A DNA stretch of 54,235 bases from Rickettsiales bacterium (GTDB lineage Bacteria > Pseudomonadota > Alphaproteobacteria > Rickettsiales > SXRF01). The stretch is from the NCBI GenBank assembly GCA_025464625.1, contig JAOAUZ010000006.1:1-54235 (forward strand), read 5' to 3'. This document shows, piece after piece, positions 25,627 to 34,663 of this stretch. The position numbers and the translations under genes were made by a program. Every line of letters starts with the position of its first letter. Positions within the stretch are counted from its first letter, which is position 1. The notes beneath the pieces were generated by a model, which had not been told where the DNA came from, ran no database searches, and worked only from the letters and a program-made list of their open reading frames with translations.

Positions 25627-25884
25627 TGCCAGTTTTTTTGCCAGCTCAACATCGTGAATCTTCAGGCGTTTATGGCGGGAAGTTTCGCCAGCAACTAATT
25701 CCAGAGCTGTTTTAGGAATTTTCCAGTGCTTTGCCAGAAAGCGTATTAATTCCGCATTTGCCTTGCCATCTTCAGGCTGGGCAGCGATTTTTACCCTAAG
25801 TACAGGCTTTCCATCCGCATCCGCAACCCAGCCGATAATCTGGTTTTTCGTGGATTTTGGGGCAATATGCAGGGCTAATATCAT
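25615..25884 (-). CDS. DUF167 / YggU family protein
   Basis: An 89-residue protein matching the DUF167 pattern: LHIAPKSTKNQIIGW near the start, then RVKIAAQPEDGKANAELIRFLAKHWKIPKTALELVAGETSRHKRLKI, of which PxDGKAN and the GxxSRxK box are the diagnostic parts. Family members are small cytosolic proteins of unknown function. The gene converges with the glycosylase gene and their ends overlap by 12 bases. Confidence 0.88.
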   Translation of the reverse strand: MILALHIAPKSTKNQIIGWVADADGKPVLRVKIAAQPEDGKANAELIRFLAKHWKIPKTALELVAGETSRHKRLKIHDVELAKKLASEQ

Positions 25885-25966
25885 AGATTACAGTTGACTA
25901 GATGTTAATATGGCTGGATAAAGCTATTTCTTAATCATCTAATCATCAAATAATTTTATTATCTAT
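25884..25966. repeat. AT-rich repeat upstream of aspS (copy B)
   Basis: The segment shares the left word TAGATTACAGTTGACTAGAT and the right words TTAATCATCTAATCATC and TTATTATCTATAT with copy A (7903-8010). The right part abuts the aspS start codon, leaving no room for a normal Shine-Dalgarno sequence. It may contain the aspS promoter. The ends are a judgement. Confidence 0.5.
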
Positions 25967-27793
25967 ATGCACGCATACCGTACCCATACCTGCTCTGAGA
26001 TTACCAAAAAAAACGTTGGTGAAACCGTAAAACTTTCTGGTTGGGTGCATCGGAAGCGCGATCATGGCAATTTACTGTTTATCGATCTGCGCGATCATTA
26101 TGGCATCACGCAGCTAGTGGCAGATGGCGGTGAACATTTTGATACTCTGACCCATGTCAAGCTGGAAAGTGTTATAACCATTGAAGGCAAGGTGGTTGCG
26201 CGCTCTGCTGAAACAATAAATAAAGAGCTTCATACAGGTGAGATTGAAGTTGCCGTTGCTGCTATGAAAATAGAATCAGCAGCAGAACCGCTTCCGCTAC
26301 AGGTAAATTCTGACCGTGAGCAGCCAGAGGATACTCGCCTGCGCTATCGTTTCTTAGATCTCCGCCGTGAAAAACTGCATAAAAATATCATGCTGCGTTC
26401 GCAGGTAATTTCCTCATTACGCAGAAGGATGATTGAACAGGGTTTCAATGAATTTCAAACCCCGATTTTAACAGCGAGTTCGCCTGAAGGTGCGCGCGAT
26501 TATCTTGTGCCATCGCGCATCCATCCAGGTAAATTCTACGCTCTACCACAAGCTCCACAGCAATTCAAACAACTGCTCATGGTTTCTGGTTTTGATAAAT
26601 ATTTCCAGATTGCCCCATGTTTTCGTGATGAGGATGGCAGGGCTGATCGTTCCCCCGGAGAATTCTACCAGCTTGATATTGAGATGAGCTTTGTAACGCA
26701 GGAAGATGTTTTTTCGGCGATAGAGCCAGTTCTGCATGGTGTTTTCACCGAATTTGGCGATAAAAAAGTGACTGACTATCCATTCCCGCGCATCACTTAT
26801 AAAGAAGCGATGCTTAAATATGGTAGCGATAAGCCAGACCTCCGCAACCCGCTGATTATCAGCGATGTAACGGAAGTGTGGCGTGGTTCTGGCTTTGGCA
26901 TTTTCAATAAAGTTATTGAAGGTGGCGGAGTGGTTCGCGCTATCCCTGCGCCAAATTGTGCCAGCAAACCACGCAGCTTTTTTGACAATATGATTGAGTT
27001 TGCCAAGAGCATGGGTGCGCAGGGGCTTGCCTATATTATTTTTGAAGAAAATGGCGATGCCAAAAGCCCGATAGCAAAATTCCTCACTCCTGAGAAACTT
27101 GCCGAATTAAAACAGGCTGCTGGCATTAAAAATGGTGACGCGGTATTTTTCAGTTCTGGTGCGGAGCTTTCCGCGGCAAAACTTGCGGGGCAGGTGCGAG
27201 TGCAGTTGGGTAATGAATTAGACCTACTAGAAAAAGGTGTGTTCAAATTCTTGTGGGTAGTAGATTTCCCATATTTTGAATATGATGAAGAAGAGAAAAA
27301 AATTATCTTCAGCCACAATCCATTTTCTATGCCACAAGGTGGAATGGACGCGCTGCTAACCAAAAATCCGCTGGATATTCTTGCTTATCAATATGACATT
27401 GTGTGCAATGGCGTTGAACTTTCTTCTGGCGCGATTCGTAACCACAAGCCAGATTTGATGTATAAAGCCTTTGAGATTGCTGGATATGGCGCGGATGTTG
27501 TTGATTCAAAATTCGGCGGGATGATTTCTGCTTTCAAATTCGGTGCGCCACCGCATGGCGGGCTGGCACCGGGGGTTGACCGCATGGTGATGCTCCTTGC
27601 CGATGAACCGAATATCCGCGAGGTTATTGCCTTCCCGATGAACCAGAAAGCTGAGGATTTACTTATGCAAGCACCGAATGTTGCTGATGATAAACAACTG
27701 CGTGAGCTGCACCTGCAACTTTCACCAAAAGCCAAACAATTGCTGGCGGAAGAAGCAGAAAAATCAGAAGAAAAACTTGGAAAGATAGCGTAG
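25967..27793 (+). CDS. aspS: Aspartyl-tRNA synthetase, probably non-discriminating (Asp/Asn)
   Basis: A 608-residue class II synthetase of the bacterial type. OB-fold anticodon domain 1-~110; motif 2 [24 protein letters not shown] (~219-242); the GAD insertion domain ~300-420; motif 3 [13 protein letters not shown] near 530-545. His33 in KRDHGN is the residue that marks the non-discriminating form (Leu in discriminating E. coli AspRS). If correct, it charges both tRNA-Asp and tRNA-Asn with Asp, and GatCAB completes Asn-tRNA. There is no Shine-Dalgarno upstream of the ATG. Confidence 0.94.
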   Translation: MHAYRTHTCSEITKKNVGETVKLSGWVHRKRDHGNLLFIDLRDHYGITQLVADGGEHFDTLTHVKLESVITIEGKVVARSAETINKELHTGEIEVAVAAMKIESAAEPLPLQVNSDREQPEDTRLRYRFLDLRREKLHKNIMLRSQVISSLRRRMIEQGFNEFQTPILTASSPEGARDYLVPSRIHPGKFYALPQAPQQFKQLLMVSGFDKYFQIAPCFRDEDGRADRSPGEFYQLDIEMSFVTQEDVFSAIEPVLHGVFTEFGDKKVTDYPFPRITYKEAMLKYGSDKPDLRNPLIISDVTEVWRGSGFGIFNKVIEGGGVVRAIPAPNCASKPRSFFDNMIEFAKSMGAQGLAYIIFEENGDAKSPIAKFLTPEKLAELKQAAGIKNGDAVFFSSGAELSAAKLAGQVRVQLGNELDLLEKGVFKFLWVVDFPYFEYDEEEKKIIFSHNPFSMPQGGMDALLTKNPLDILAYQYDIVCNGVELSSGAIRNHKPDLMYKAFEIAGYGADVVDSKFGGMISAFKFGAPPHGGLAPGVDRMVMLLADEPNIREVIAFPMNQKAEDLLMQAPNVADDKQLRELHLQLSPKAKQLLAEEAEKSEEKLGKIA

Positions 27794-27933
27794 TAGAGTT
27801 GCTGTAAATCATTACTAAATGTAAAACATATTTGTATAAATTGTTAAATAAATTGTAGATATTTTACAGTTGAAAAACACAAATATAGTAGTTACCATGG
27901 TATGGTGATTAATTAATTTATTATGTAGTAATA

Positions 27934-28524
27934 ATGCAACAGCAAGATGAAGCAGAAAAGTTATCCGTCATAAATCGCCGCCAGTTTGCCTGCGGGCTTG
28001 CTGCCTTCGCTGGACTCTCCGTTATTCCGCAACCATTACTAGCTTCAATCCCCAAAGCATCTGTTGGGATAATAAAAAAACCAGCGCGTTTCCTCGCCTT
28101 TGATAATCTACACACTGGAGAAACTACCAAGCTTACATATTGGGAGAAGGGGCGTTATATCAAAGGTGCGCTTGCTGAAATAAATTATATCTTGCGTGAT
28201 CACCGTACCAATGAAGTGGCTCGTATAGATAGAGAACTTCTGGATCAGCTTTTTGTATTGCATAATAAACTTGGTTCTCGCGCGCCGTTTCAGGTTATTT
28301 CTGGCTATCGTTCACCAAAAAGCAACAGGATGCTGCACGAACATTCAAACGGTGTTGCTAAAAAAAGCATGCATGTGGAAGGAAAAGCAATTGATATTCG
28401 CCTGCAAGATAAGGACTTAGTCTATATCCGTAATGCAGCTCTTTCCTTGAATGCTGGCGGTGTTGGCTATTATCCACAGTCGCAATTTGTACATGTTGAC
28501 ACCGGGCGCGTGCGTCACTGGTAA
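27934..28524 (+). CDS. DUF882 / M15A-type murein peptidase
   Basis: A 196-residue exported protein. A Tat-like signal (INRRQFACGLAAFAGLSVI, ~12-30) leads to a DUF882 (YcbK-like) domain: NLHTGETTKLTYWEKGRY, then ISGYRSPKSNRMLH, then SMHVEGKAIDIRL and FVHVDTGRVRHW. The three zinc ligands expected for M15A peptidases are the His of SMH, the Asp of AIDI and the final FVHVD histidine. It probably trims peptidoglycan peptides in the periplasm. It faces the L,D-transpeptidase gene tail to tail; in E. coli the ycbK and ycbB homologues are also neighbours. The 139 bases before it are AT-rich with no visible gene. Confidence 0.9.
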   Translation: MQQQDEAEKLSVINRRQFACGLAAFAGLSVIPQPLLASIPKASVGIIKKPARFLAFDNLHTGETTKLTYWEKGRYIKGALAEINYILRDHRTNEVARIDRELLDQLFVLHNKLGSRAPFQVISGYRSPKSNRMLHEHSNGVAKKSMHVEGKAIDIRLQDKDLVYIRNAALSLNAGGVGYYPQSQFVHVDTGRVRHW

Positions 28525-28527
28525 CTA

Positions 28528-29733
28528 TCAACTTTTGTTTTCTGCCAATATCTCTGAGATACGTTTTTTATCCCGACCGTAAATATCGGGGTAAAAATAT
28601 GGTTGTTTGGTTGTTTCATCAACCCAGCTTGTCCAATAGACGGTGTAAACTGGAACTGGTTCAACAGTGATTATTCTTGATGCGCTGCCGTCATATAGTT
28701 TGGAAATACGTTCTTCATTCCAACCATTACGATTTTCCATCACAAAATATACCAAATCTCTTGCCATCTCTACTCTGATACAGCCATGACTCAGAGCGCG
28801 TTCTGGTTTGTTAAACAGCTTCGGGCTTCCAGTTGAATGAAGGTAGATGCTGTTAGTATCGGGCAGGCTAAATTTAACTTTTCCGAGCGCGTTTTTATCG
28901 CCTTCATTTTGGACAAATTTATAAATTTCTCCAGTATGATTTTCCCAGTCTATTTCCTCAGCATTTATGGTTTCGCCATGATTGTCTTTAATAACATAGT
29001 CGCCTTTGATAAAATACTCTGGGTCTTCGCGCAGTTTTTCCATAAATTCATTGCGGGCGATGCTTACTGGCACATGCCACTTAGGATTAAAATTTATGCT
29101 AGTTATCTCACTATGAAAAAGCGGGGTAGAATTTTTCGGTGTGCCAACGATAATGCGGGAAGTGATTGCGGTGGTGTTTTTATCAACGGCTTGCAGATAA
29201 TAACCAGCGATGTTCACCAGAATATATCGCTCACCAAAATCGGGCATTTCACGCATGCGCTCCAAAGTCGCCTGCATTTGTGCTATACGAAATTGGGCAG
29301 TAACTGCCAGTGCAGCTTGGGTTTTTTTGCCGATTGCGCCGTCAGCTTCTAAGCCGTGACGAATCTGAAATTTTTTTACGGCTTCAACAAGTGCTTCATC
29401 CATAGTTTCTGAATCAACGGTATCTTCCAGATGATAATCACCCATTACCGATAAAATTTGGCGAACGGTAGGGATGCGTGTATCCTTTACTTCTTTTTTT
29501 ATGGTATTGCCAATTGGGAAAGCTGGCCACCCACCGTTTTCGGCAATTTTCTTGTAGTCATTAATTGCTGCTTCAAGTGACGATATATAGCGACTTTGGC
29601 TGCTTGAGCCTTCATTAATTATAGCGTCTGGGTGAAGTTTTTCGGCAAAGGAAACAGAGGTAGAAAAAATGAAAATAAATATTGGCAGTAAAAAAGTCTG
29701 TATCCATGTTTTGATAGCGGATATATTCAGCAT
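28528..29733 (-). CDS. L,D-transpeptidase with peptidoglycan-binding domain
   Basis: About 401 residues with a signal sequence (MLNISAIKTWIQTFLLPIFI and on to VSFAEK). A peptidoglycan-binding domain lies at ~110-150 (DEALVEAVKKFQIRHGLEADGAIGKKTQAAL), and the YkuD catalytic domain at ~165-345 with IIVGTPKNSTPLFHS, YLHSTGSPKLFNKPERALSHGCIRV holding the nucleophile Cys. It forms 3-3 cross-links or attaches proteins to murein; the layout is YcbB (LdtD)-like but shorter than E. coli's 615 residues. The in-frame ATG at 29766 would add 11 residues; 29733 is preferred for its signal peptide. Confidence 0.9.
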   Translation of the reverse strand: MLNISAIKTWIQTFLLPIFIFIFSTSVSFAEKLHPDAIINEGSSSQSRYISSLEAAINDYKKIAENGGWPAFPIGNTIKKEVKDTRIPTVRQILSVMGDYHLEDTVDSETMDEALVEAVKKFQIRHGLEADGAIGKKTQAALAVTAQFRIAQMQATLERMREMPDFGERYILVNIAGYYLQAVDKNTTAITSRIIVGTPKNSTPLFHSEITSINFNPKWHVPVSIARNEFMEKLREDPEYFIKGDYVIKDNHGETINAEEIDWENHTGEIYKFVQNEGDKNALGKVKFSLPDTNSIYLHSTGSPKLFNKPERALSHGCIRVEMARDLVYFVMENRNGWNEERISKLYDGSASRIITVEPVPVYTVYWTSWVDETTKQPYFYPDIYGRDKKRISEILAENKS

Positions 29734-29825
29734 ACTTAGTCCCAGTATAAATTGATTTATACACATATAGTACGGCAGTAGAATTAAACCTTAGTTATTA
29801 TTATTTAAAATTTTATCTAAATTTT

Positions 29826-30665
29826 ATGGAAAAAACCATGCTGAAAGTAGCTTGCATACAACTCACCAGTAGCGCGGATTTGCTAGAAAATATCGCCAAA
29901 GTTGAAGGTATGGTGTCCCGTGCCGTGGCACAAGGGACGCAGCTTATAATTACTCCAGAAAATACATTTTTAATAGAAGAAAGTGGTAAAAACAGAGTTT
30001 TTTATACGCAAAATGAGCATCCCGCCGTTAAAGCATCAGCGGAAATGGCTCGGAAACATAAGATCTGGTTATTGATTGGCAGCGTGGCAATAGCTGCAAA
30101 TAATGATAAATGCTACAACCGCTCGCTGCTTTTTAATACGCAGGGCGAAATAGTGGCGCAGTATGATAAAATACACCTATTTGACGTAGATGTAGGTGAT
30201 GGGCAGGTCTATAGGGAATCTGCAAGGTTCGTTGCTGGTGATAAAGCAGTTATTGCTACTACGCCATGTAGCAAATTGGGCATGACGATTTGTTATGATC
30301 TACGTTTCCCACAGCTTTACCGCGCATTGGCAAAGGCAGGGGCGGGTATTATCACCGTGCCAGCAGCTTTCACGCAGGTAACTGGCGAGGCGCATTGGCA
30401 TGTTCTGCTTCGCGCACGAGCCATTGAAACGGGCTGTTATATTATCGCTCCAGCGCAAACTGGTACACATGCTGGTGGCAGAAAAACCTATGGTCATTCA
30501 CTGATTGTTGACCCATGGGGCAAAGTTCTTGCCGATGGTGGCATAGATGAGGGCTTTATTATTGCTGATTTAGATTTATCAGAGGTAGAAAAAACACGCG
30601 CCAAACTGCCAAGCCTTATGCATGACATGGAGTTTGCTATTTCTTCCCAACCACCAGATAATTAA
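29826..30665 (+). CDS. Carbon-nitrogen hydrolase (Nit2/omega-amidase-like)
   Basis: A 279-residue nitrilase-superfamily amidase. The Glu-Lys-Cys triad is visible: Glu in TPENTFLIEE (~45), Lys in YDKIHLFDVDVGDG (~120) and Cys in GMTICYDLRFPQLYR (~157). Alphaproteobacterial nitrilases with this neighbourhood (next to ubiG and lysC) resemble Nit1/Nit2 proteins that hydrolyse deaminated glutathione or alpha-ketoglutaramate. The substrate here is unproven. Its end overlaps the convergent ubiG gene by 29 bases. Confidence 0.9.
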   Translation: MEKTMLKVACIQLTSSADLLENIAKVEGMVSRAVAQGTQLIITPENTFLIEESGKNRVFYTQNEHPAVKASAEMARKHKIWLLIGSVAIAANNDKCYNRSLLFNTQGEIVAQYDKIHLFDVDVGDGQVYRESARFVAGDKAVIATTPCSKLGMTICYDLRFPQLYRALAKAGAGIITVPAAFTQVTGEAHWHVLLRARAIETGCYIIAPAQTGTHAGGRKTYGHSLIVDPWGKVLADGGIDEGFIIADLDLSEVEKTRAKLPSLMHDMEFAISSQPPDN

Positions 30666-31377
30666 CCGCCAAATCTTTGGGGTCTGGATGCCATTTCTGT
30701 GAGAGTGGGTTCATAACCATCCCCATTAGTTCGCTAATATCAATATTTTGATGTTCCAATATATTGCAAAGCTCGCTGGGGCGCAGGAATTTGCTCCATG
30801 TGTGCGTGCCTACGGGCAGCATCCGCATGATATATTCCGCGCCTATGATAGCAAGGGCGTAGGATTTTACAGTGCGATTAAGGGTGGAAAGAATGATGAT
30901 TCCATTGGGCTTCAGAAGCTCGCAGGCGGATTTAATAAATAAATTTATATCCGCCACATGCTCCACGATTTCCAATGACAGGACTACATCAAATTTTTCT
31001 CCAGTCTTGACTAAATTTTCGGCAGTGGTGCAGCGATAATCAATATTAAGCCCCATTTGTTCTGCGTGTAGGCTGGCGACAGCAACGTTCTTTTCCGAAG
31101 CATCGATGGCGGTTACTTTTGCTCCAAGCCGCGCCATAGGCTCGGCTATTAAACCCCCGCCACAGCCAATATCCAGCAATGACAGGGAATTTATAGCCTC
31201 AAAATGCTTTAGAATTGTATCGCGGATATACTCAATTCGTACAGGATTCATGCTATGCAGAGGCGCGAATTTGCCTTTTATGTTCCACCATTCCTCGGCT
31301 ATGCGTGAGAAACGCTCAATTTCTGCATTGTCTATGGTGCTGTTTTCAGCGTCAGATTCTATATTTTTTGTTTTCAT
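30637..31377 (-). CDS. ubiG: Ubiquinone biosynthesis O-methyltransferase
   Basis: A 246-residue SAM-dependent methyltransferase that makes both O-methylations of ubiquinone. WWNIKGKFAPLHSMNPVRIEYI (~32-53) is the family signature; motif I is LLDIGCGGGLIAEPMARLGA (~75-94), and VVLSLEIVEHV marks motif II. YALAIIGAEYIMRMLPVGTHTW is the UbiG-specific membrane-associated loop. It implies an aerobic respiratory chain with ubiquinone. It is divergent from the TPR gene. Confidence 0.94.
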   Translation of the reverse strand: MKTKNIESDAENSTIDNAEIERFSRIAEEWWNIKGKFAPLHSMNPVRIEYIRDTILKHFEAINSLSLLDIGCGGGLIAEPMARLGAKVTAIDASEKNVAVASLHAEQMGLNIDYRCTTAENLVKTGEKFDVVLSLEIVEHVADINLFIKSACELLKPNGIIILSTLNRTVKSYALAIIGAEYIMRMLPVGTHTWSKFLRPSELCNILEHQNIDISELMGMVMNPLSQKWHPDPKDLAVNYLVVGKK

Positions 31378-31430
31378 TTGTATTAATAAGTTGGTAAGTT
31401 AATTAAGAACATCAGGCGGGAGTATATTAT

Positions 31431-31838
31431 ATGCAGGAAGAAGAATCTCCAAAAAAGAAGGATTTTGCAAAAGATCTCGGCAATTCTTTCAAAAATGAAA
31501 TATCTAAGGAAGGGTTTGCTAGAAATCTAAAAAAATGGAAAAATGATATAGTCGTTTTCATATCGACCCTGAAAAAAATCCGCGACATAGTAAAAAATAA
31601 TTATGAACTCGGCAAAAAACATTATGATCTGGGAAATTTTGATGATGCTGTTTTTCGCTTTAAATTTTTAACATGGATGGATCCCAAACATGCTGATGGA
31701 TGGTATTGGTTGGGGGCTAGCTATATCGCTCAGGATAAAAAACAAAACGCTAAAATAGCTTTGAAAAGAGCCTTGGAGATTAGGCCTAATTTTCAGGAAG
31801 CGCGTGATATGTTGAAAGTTGCAAGTGGTGACGCTTGA
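31431..31838 (+). CDS. TPR-containing protein
   Basis: A 135-residue cytosolic protein. The first ~60 residues are Lys-rich and helical (ESPKKKDFAKDLGNSF and on), and the remainder forms two TPR units: NYELGKKHYDLGNFDDAVFRFKFL and ADGWYWLGASYIAQDKKQNAKIALKRALEIRPN. It probably mediates protein-protein contacts. Its end overlaps the GNAT gene, suggesting coexpression with it and lysC. No partner is known. Confidence 0.78.
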   Translation: MQEEESPKKKDFAKDLGNSFKNEISKEGFARNLKKWKNDIVVFISTLKKIRDIVKNNYELGKKHYDLGNFDDAVFRFKFLTWMDPKHADGWYWLGASYIAQDKKQNAKIALKRALEIRPNFQEARDMLKVASGDA

Positions 31839-32298
31839 TTCTGTAAGAGATTTAACTATCAGGCAGGTGACAGAAACTGAAGCTGATACGCTCACTAAAA
31901 TTCACGAAGAATGTTTTCCACGCTATTGGAACAGGCAGGCATTTACCGACTTTTTCGCGGTTAAAGATACTTTTGCTCTTTTAGTAGAAGATGGTGGTAA
32001 AGCAATTGCAATGATGGTGTACCGCGTTGCATTTGATCAGGCGGATGTACTTACACTTGCTGTTGTGCCAGCATTCAGAAGGCGTGGTATTGCCAAAATG
32101 CTGGTGGAAAAAACATTGGAGAGCTGTAAGGCATTGGGGGCAAAGAAATTGTTTCTTGAGGTGGAAGATGGCAATATTGCCGCTCTAAAACTATATGAAA
32201 ATGCTGGATTTAAGAACATCAGCCGTCGTAAACTGTATTACCAGCAACTTGATGGCTCTTTTACGGATGCACTTGTCATGGCAAAAAAATTAGGTTAA
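31828..32298 (+). CDS. GNAT N-acetyltransferase, RimI-like
   Basis: About 156 residues with a GNAT fold: ADTLTKIHEECFPRYWNRQAFTDFF at the start, the acetyl-CoA motif VVPAFRRRGIAKMLVEKTLESC (~75-96), LEVEDGNIAALKLYENAGFKNISRRKLYY near the end. It resembles RimI, which acetylates ribosomal protein S18, but the label rests on fold-level similarity. The start is uncertain: GTG at 31828 or 31825, or TTG at 31819, all overlapping the TPR gene end. Confidence 0.82.
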   Translation: MTLDSVRDLTIRQVTETEADTLTKIHEECFPRYWNRQAFTDFFAVKDTFALLVEDGGKAIAMMVYRVAFDQADVLTLAVVPAFRRRGIAKMLVEKTLESCKALGAKKLFLEVEDGNIAALKLYENAGFKNISRRKLYYQQLDGSFTDALVMAKKLG

Positions 32299-32300
32299 TC

Positions 32301-32324
32301 ACGAACTACGAATTACGAATTACG
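32301..32324 (+). repeat. Short tandem repeat before lysC
   Basis: ACGAACT-ACGAATT-ACGAATT-ACG is a run of three 7-base units (the first with one change) filling nearly all of the gap between the GNAT and lysC genes, just before GGGG and the lysC ATG. It may be a remnant of a dispersed intergenic repeat. Confidence 0.6.
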
Positions 32325-32330
32325 GGGCTT

Positions 32331-33560
32331 ATGGCATTAATAGTACAAAAATTCGGTGGCACTTCGGTGGGCAATATTGAGCGTATCCGCAATGTCGCCA
32401 CTAAAGTAAAAAAAGAATTAGATAAAGGCAATCAGGTGGCGGTTGTGGTTTCTGCTATGTCTGGCGTTACCAATCAACTGGTTGCGTATGTACAGGAACT
32501 CTCGCCACTTTCAACTCCTGAAGCATGGGCGGAATATGACCATGTTGTTTCTTCTGGCGAGCAGGTTACCAGCGGTCTTTTGGCACTTTGCCTTAATGAA
32601 ATGGGGATTCCAGCTCGTTCATATGCTGGCTGGCAGATTCCACTAAAAACCGACATGGCGCATGGCAAAGCACGCATAGAAAGCATAGATGCTGCTTCAA
32701 TGTTGGCAGAGATAAAAAGCGGGAAAGTGGTGGTTATCGCTGGCTTTCAGGGGGTAGATAAAAATAACCGTATATCAACGCTGGGGCGTGGTGGCTCGGA
32801 TACTTCGGCGGTGGCACTGGCAGCGGCACTAAAGGCTGATAGATGCGATATTTATACTGACGTTGAAGGTGTTTACACAACAGACCCGCGCATTGTAAAA
32901 GATGCTCGTAAACTGGATAAAATAGCTTATGAAGAAATGCTGGAAATGGCATCGCTAGGTGCAAAAGTTTTGCAAACACGTTCGGTTGAAATGGCGATGA
33001 ATCACAACGTAATTGTGCAGGTGCTTAGCAGCTTTACTGACACAGCGGGAACATTATTGGTAAAAGAAGAGGATATTATGGAACAAAAACGCATAACAGG
33101 GATTGCTTATTCGCGGGATGATGCGCGTATTTCGCTTACCGAAATTCCAAACGTGCCGGGTATGTCGGCATCATTGTTTGCGCCGCTTGCACAGGCAGGA
33201 ATCAATGTTGACATGATCGTACAGAACGTAACTGAAGGTGGCAAATCTACAGATATTACCTTCACTGTGCCAAGAGCTGATTTAGATAACGCGGTTGCGG
33301 TAGTAAAAAAATTGCAGGATAAGCTGAAATTCAAATCCTTGCACGCGGATAAGAATGTGGCAAAAATTTCTGTTGTTGGTGTGGGAATGCGTAGCCACAC
33401 TGGTATTGCCCAAACTATGTTTGAAGCTCTTGCCGAAAAAAATATCAATATTTCGGTTATTTCAACTTCAGAAATTAAAATCAGTGTGCTGATTGCCGAA
33501 GAATATACTGAACTTGCGGTGCGCGCTCTGCATGCTGCTTTTGAACTGGAGAAAACATGA
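32331..33560 (+). CDS. lysC: Aspartate kinase
   Basis: A 409-residue first enzyme of the Lys/Thr/Met/diaminopimelate pathway. KFGGTSVG near the start (~7-14), GRGGSDTSAVALAAALKADRCDIYTDVEGVYTTDPR (~150-185), two ACT domains at ~265-405 with VPGMSASLFAPLAQAGINVDMI and MRSHTGIAQTMFEAL, which usually bind Lys or Thr for feedback inhibition. Length fits the monofunctional class. It also supplies diaminopimelate for murein. Its last bases overlap the next gene by four (ATGA). Confidence 0.95.
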   Translation: MALIVQKFGGTSVGNIERIRNVATKVKKELDKGNQVAVVVSAMSGVTNQLVAYVQELSPLSTPEAWAEYDHVVSSGEQVTSGLLALCLNEMGIPARSYAGWQIPLKTDMAHGKARIESIDAASMLAEIKSGKVVVIAGFQGVDKNNRISTLGRGGSDTSAVALAAALKADRCDIYTDVEGVYTTDPRIVKDARKLDKIAYEEMLEMASLGAKVLQTRSVEMAMNHNVIVQVLSSFTDTAGTLLVKEEDIMEQKRITGIAYSRDDARISLTEIPNVPGMSASLFAPLAQAGINVDMIVQNVTEGGKSTDITFTVPRADLDNAVAVVKKLQDKLKFKSLHADKNVAKISVVGVGMRSHTGIAQTMFEALAEKNINISVISTSEIKISVLIAEEYTELAVRALHAAFELEKT

Positions 33561-34567
33561 GCAATGTATTAAATAATCTCTGGTCTCGCGGTACAGAATT
33601 TCTCGGCACGGAATATGCTATTATGGGCGGGGCGATGTCTTGGGTTTCCGAACGTAATCTTGTTGCGGCACTTTCTAATGCTGGTGCATTTGGAGTAATT
33701 GCTTGCGGTTCTATGCCTCCTGAATTGCTTGAAAAAGAAATTGCTGAAACCAAAAAACTCACCAGCAAACCCTTTGGTGTAAACCTAATTATTATGCATC
33801 CGCAGCTTGCTGAATTGGTGCAGGTGTGTAAACGGCAGAATGTTACACACGTCGTTCTTGCTGGTGGGATTCCAAGTGGTGAGACTATAAAATCCATCAA
33901 AGAATTTGGCGGAAAAGTTATTGGTTTTGCGCCATCAGCAATTATTGGACGTAAATTAGTACGTAGTGGGGTTGACGCGTTGGTTATTGAAGGAGCGGAG
34001 GCAGGCGGGCATATAGGACCAGTTTCTACTTCGGTTTTAGCGCAGGAGATTCTACCGAATATTCGTGAAGTCCCAATTTTTGTGGCGGGCGGTATCGGGC
34101 GTGGTGAGGCTATAGTGAGTTATCTAGAAATGGGTGCGGCTGGTGTGCAGCTTGGCACTCGTTTTGTCTGTGCGACTGAATCCATCGCTCATCAAAAATT
34201 CAAAGAAGCATTTATCCGTGCGCAGGCGAGGGATGCTATGCCTTCTGTGCAGTTAGACCCTGATTTCCCTGTGATTCCGGTGCGTGCGCTAGTGAATAAA
34301 GCAACCGATGCCTTCACTCGCTGTCAGCACGAGGTTATAGCACAGTTCAGGGCAGGTGGAGTGGATAAAAAAGAAGCACAGCTAAAAATCGAACACTTCT
34401 GGGCAGGTGCTCTTAGAAAAGCAGTCATAGATGGTGATGTTGAAAACGGTTCTCTAATGGCTGGGCAAAGTGTTGGGATGGTAACAAAAATCGAACCAAT
34501 GCAGGCTATTGTTGATGAGCTTGTAACGCAGGCTGAATCTTGTCTTTCAGCACGAATGTCTGCATAA
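33557..34567 (+). CDS. Nitronate monooxygenase / FabK-like flavoprotein
   Basis: A 336-residue TIM-barrel FMN enzyme. IMGGAMSWVSERNLVAALSNAGAFGVIACGSM (~22-53), VDALVIEGAEAGGHIGP (~137-153, containing the EGxEAGGH motif) and VPIFVAGGIGRGEAIVSYLEMGAAGVQLGTRF (~174-205) place it with 2-nitropropane dioxygenase and FabK enoyl-ACP reductases. Which reaction it does cannot be told; FabK would matter for fatty acid synthesis. It overlaps lysC by four bases. A fabI elsewhere would argue for nitronate monooxygenase. Confidence 0.88.
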   Translation: MSNVLNNLWSRGTEFLGTEYAIMGGAMSWVSERNLVAALSNAGAFGVIACGSMPPELLEKEIAETKKLTSKPFGVNLIIMHPQLAELVQVCKRQNVTHVVLAGGIPSGETIKSIKEFGGKVIGFAPSAIIGRKLVRSGVDALVIEGAEAGGHIGPVSTSVLAQEILPNIREVPIFVAGGIGRGEAIVSYLEMGAAGVQLGTRFVCATESIAHQKFKEAFIRAQARDAMPSVQLDPDFPVIPVRALVNKATDAFTRCQHEVIAQFRAGGVDKKEAQLKIEHFWAGALRKAVIDGDVENGSLMAGQSVGMVTKIEPMQAIVDELVTQAESCLSARMSA

Positions 34568-34663
34568 AAAACACTAAATTATAGTTGCAATGCAATATAT
34601 TATTGCTGCAACGCAGCGTTGAATAAACTTCTTTTTATTTCTCTTTTGCGTTACAATGTTGCA

